Positions 62,761-64,000 of a stretch of DNA of 64,000 nucleotides are shown here, piece by piece. The DNA is from Aquimarina spinulae. GTDB lineage: Bacteria > Bacteroidota > Bacteroidia > Flavobacteriales > Flavobacteriaceae. A program made the position numbers and the translations under genes. The first letter of the stretch is position 1; every line of letters starts with the position of its first letter. The DNA lies in NCBI RefSeq assembly GCF_943373825.1, contig NZ_CALSBP010000001.1:1054001-1118000 (forward strand). The letters run 5' to 3'. Under the pieces are notes generated by a model. That model made no database searches. It saw nothing but the letters and a program-made list of their open reading frames with translations, and had not been told where the DNA came from.

Positions 62761-63828
62761 CTATAATGTATTTACATTATTTAAATCCTCGAATGCCTTT
62801 TTAAGACGGTTCTTAAAGGTAATTTCTCCTTCTCGTAACCATTTTCTAGGATCGTAATACTTTTTATTGGGTTCTTCTGATCCATCAGGATTACCAATTT
62901 GTGTCTTCAGATATTCAATATTATTGGTCATGTAATCACGAATACCTTCATTAAATGCAAATTGCAGATCAGTGTCAATATTCATTTTAATAACTCCGTA
63001 TCCAATTGCTTCTCTTATTTCTTCAATAGTAGAGCCACTTCCTCCGTGAAATACAAAATCGATGTGGTTATGTTCGACTTTATATTTTTCTGAAATAAAC
63101 TCTTGAGAGTTTTTAAGTATTTTAGGTGTTAATTTTACATTACCTGGTTTGTATACACCGTGCACATTACCAAAGGCTGCTGCTACAGTAAATTTATCAC
63201 TTACTTTGCTTAACTCTTCATAGGCATAGGCAACTTCTTCTGGCTGCGTATATAGCTTAGAATCATCTACATCGCTATTATCTACACCATCTTCTTCACC
63301 GCCAGTGATTCCTAGCTCGATTTCTAGGGTCATACCCATTTTGCTCATACGAGCCAAATATGCTGCACAGATTTCGATATTTTCTTCGATTGGTTCTTCA
63401 GATAAATCGATCATATGTGAGCTGTACAATGGTTTTCCGGTTTCTCTGTAAAATTCTTCTCCGGCATCTAATAGGCCGTCGATCCAGGGAAGTAGTTTTT
63501 TTGCACAGTGGTCAGTATGCAAAATTACGGGTACTCCATAGGCTTCAGCCATTAAATGTACATGTTTGGCACCTGCAACTGCTCCTGCTATTGCGGCCTT
63601 TTGATCTTCATTAGAAAGGCCTTTTCCAGCATTAAACTGCGCCCCCCCATTAGAGAATTGAATAATTACAGGAGAATTTAACTCTGCAGCAGTTTCTAAA
63701 ACTGCATTAATCGAATTAGAACCGATTACATTAACTGCAGGTAATGCAAAAGCTTTCTCTTTTGCATATTTAAAAATTGCCTGGACTTCGTCTCCTGTAG
63801 CAACTCCTGGTTTGATGTTGTGACTCAT
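62761..63828 (-). CDS. fbaA: Fructose-bisphosphate aldolase, class II
   Basis: This 355-residue zinc enzyme cleaves fructose-1,6-bisphosphate to dihydroxyacetone phosphate and glyceraldehyde-3-phosphate. Features are ILHTDHCAKKLLPW with zinc ligand and catalytic Asp, ELGITGGEEDGVDN, AFGNVHGVYKPGNVKL, and FHGGSGSTIEEI. The length and C-terminus (RKWLREGEITFKNRL) match the class IIA form. It is probably a housekeeping glycolytic/gluconeogenic gene. Confidence 0.97.
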   Translation of the reverse strand: MSHNIKPGVATGDEVQAIFKYAKEKAFALPAVNVIGSNSINAVLETAAELNSPVIIQFSNGGAQFNAGKGLSNEDQKAAIAGAVAGAKHVHLMAEAYGVPVILHTDHCAKKLLPWIDGLLDAGEEFYRETGKPLYSSHMIDLSEEPIEENIEICAAYLARMSKMGMTLEIELGITGGEEDGVDNSDVDDSKLYTQPEEVAYAYEELSKVSDKFTVAAAFGNVHGVYKPGNVKLTPKILKNSQEFISEKYKVEHNHIDFVFHGGSGSTIEEIREAIGYGVIKMNIDTDLQFAFNEGIRDYMTNNIEYLKTQIGNPDGSEEPNKKYYDPRKWLREGEITFKNRLKKAFEDLNNVNTL

Positions 63829-64000
63829 AATTTAGTTTTGGTTTATAAGGCTACAAAAATAGTAAAATTATACGGAAACCGATAGGATTAAAATAATCAT
63901 TAAAACGGGTAGAGTTGTGGTTGTTTTAATTATTACGATTATTGGTTTTTTACAAAAATGAGATATGCGAGTGTTTTTATGTTCTAATTAAATTATCTAG

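Noticed and set aside
1..64000. tRNA, rRNA, CRISPR arrays, insertion sequences, integrases, prophage
   Set aside because: I looked for tRNA-like arms, regularly spaced repeats and transposase or integrase motifs and found none that hold up.

Overview
The window looks like a chromosomal segment of a marine member of the Flavobacteriaceae (phylum Bacteroidota). The DNA is AT-rich with little Shine-Dalgarno signal. It carries a SusC/SusD pair, two hybrid two-component systems (HTCS), type IX secretion (T9SS) C-terminal tails, a short 287-residue primary sigma factor, and an AccD without the usual zinc-ribbon cysteines. An Aquimarina-like genus is my guess from overall flavour only. I see no tRNA, rRNA, CRISPR array, transposase, integrase or phage structural operon.

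Layout. (1) 1-4209: a truncated DUF5916 protein, an SMP-30-like propeller protein and a LytS/LytTR signalling pair. (2) 4628-34886: a large polysaccharide utilisation locus (PUL) bracketed by two HTCS regulators. It holds a giant secreted GH5-CE4-CBM32 protein, a NagB/PIG-L fusion, a sodium:solute symporter, a sugar nucleotidyltransferase, a GHMP sugar kinase, a DUF5077/DUF3472 lipoprotein, a very large FG-GAP/ASPIC-UnbV lipoprotein, SusD, SusC and a GH109-type NAD-dependent glycosidase. (3) 35197-40093: a small exported protein and a tripartite ABC-HlyD-TolC export system whose ATPase motifs are strikingly degenerate. (4) 40351-43882: a methyltransferase and a tight three-gene cassette of unknown function. 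(5) 44505-52502: tryptophan dioxygenase, a membrane-anchored M90-type peptidase, a Bax-inhibitor-like membrane protein, a YpdA-like reductase, a T9SS FG-GAP protein, a membrane-bound AraC regulator and ribulose-phosphate epimerase. (6) 52771-64000: a BLUF photoreceptor protein, RpoD, an ECF sigma/dual-membrane anti-sigma-like pair with its probable target lipoprotein, rpsO-pnp, a lipoprotein, accD and class II aldolase.

How it works together. The PUL reads as a hexosamine-glycan system. A secreted endo-beta-glucanase-type GH5 joined to a CE4 deacetylase would open the polymer, SusCD would import oligosaccharides, and the Tat-exported GH109 would release terminal HexNAc (N-acetylgalactosamine in the characterised relatives). 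The symporter would bring the sugar in; the kinase/nucleotidyltransferase pair and the NagB/PIG-L fusion would activate, deacetylate or deaminate it. The exact substrate is inferred, not shown.

Best candidates for new biology: the export system with an ATPase lacking signature, Walker B aspartate and switch histidine (35638-40093); the three-gene cassette at 41029-43882; the amino-sugar PUL with its GH5-CE4 fusion; and the ECF sigma circuit, where two promoters share a 17-bp block plus a -10 hexamer at identical spacing.
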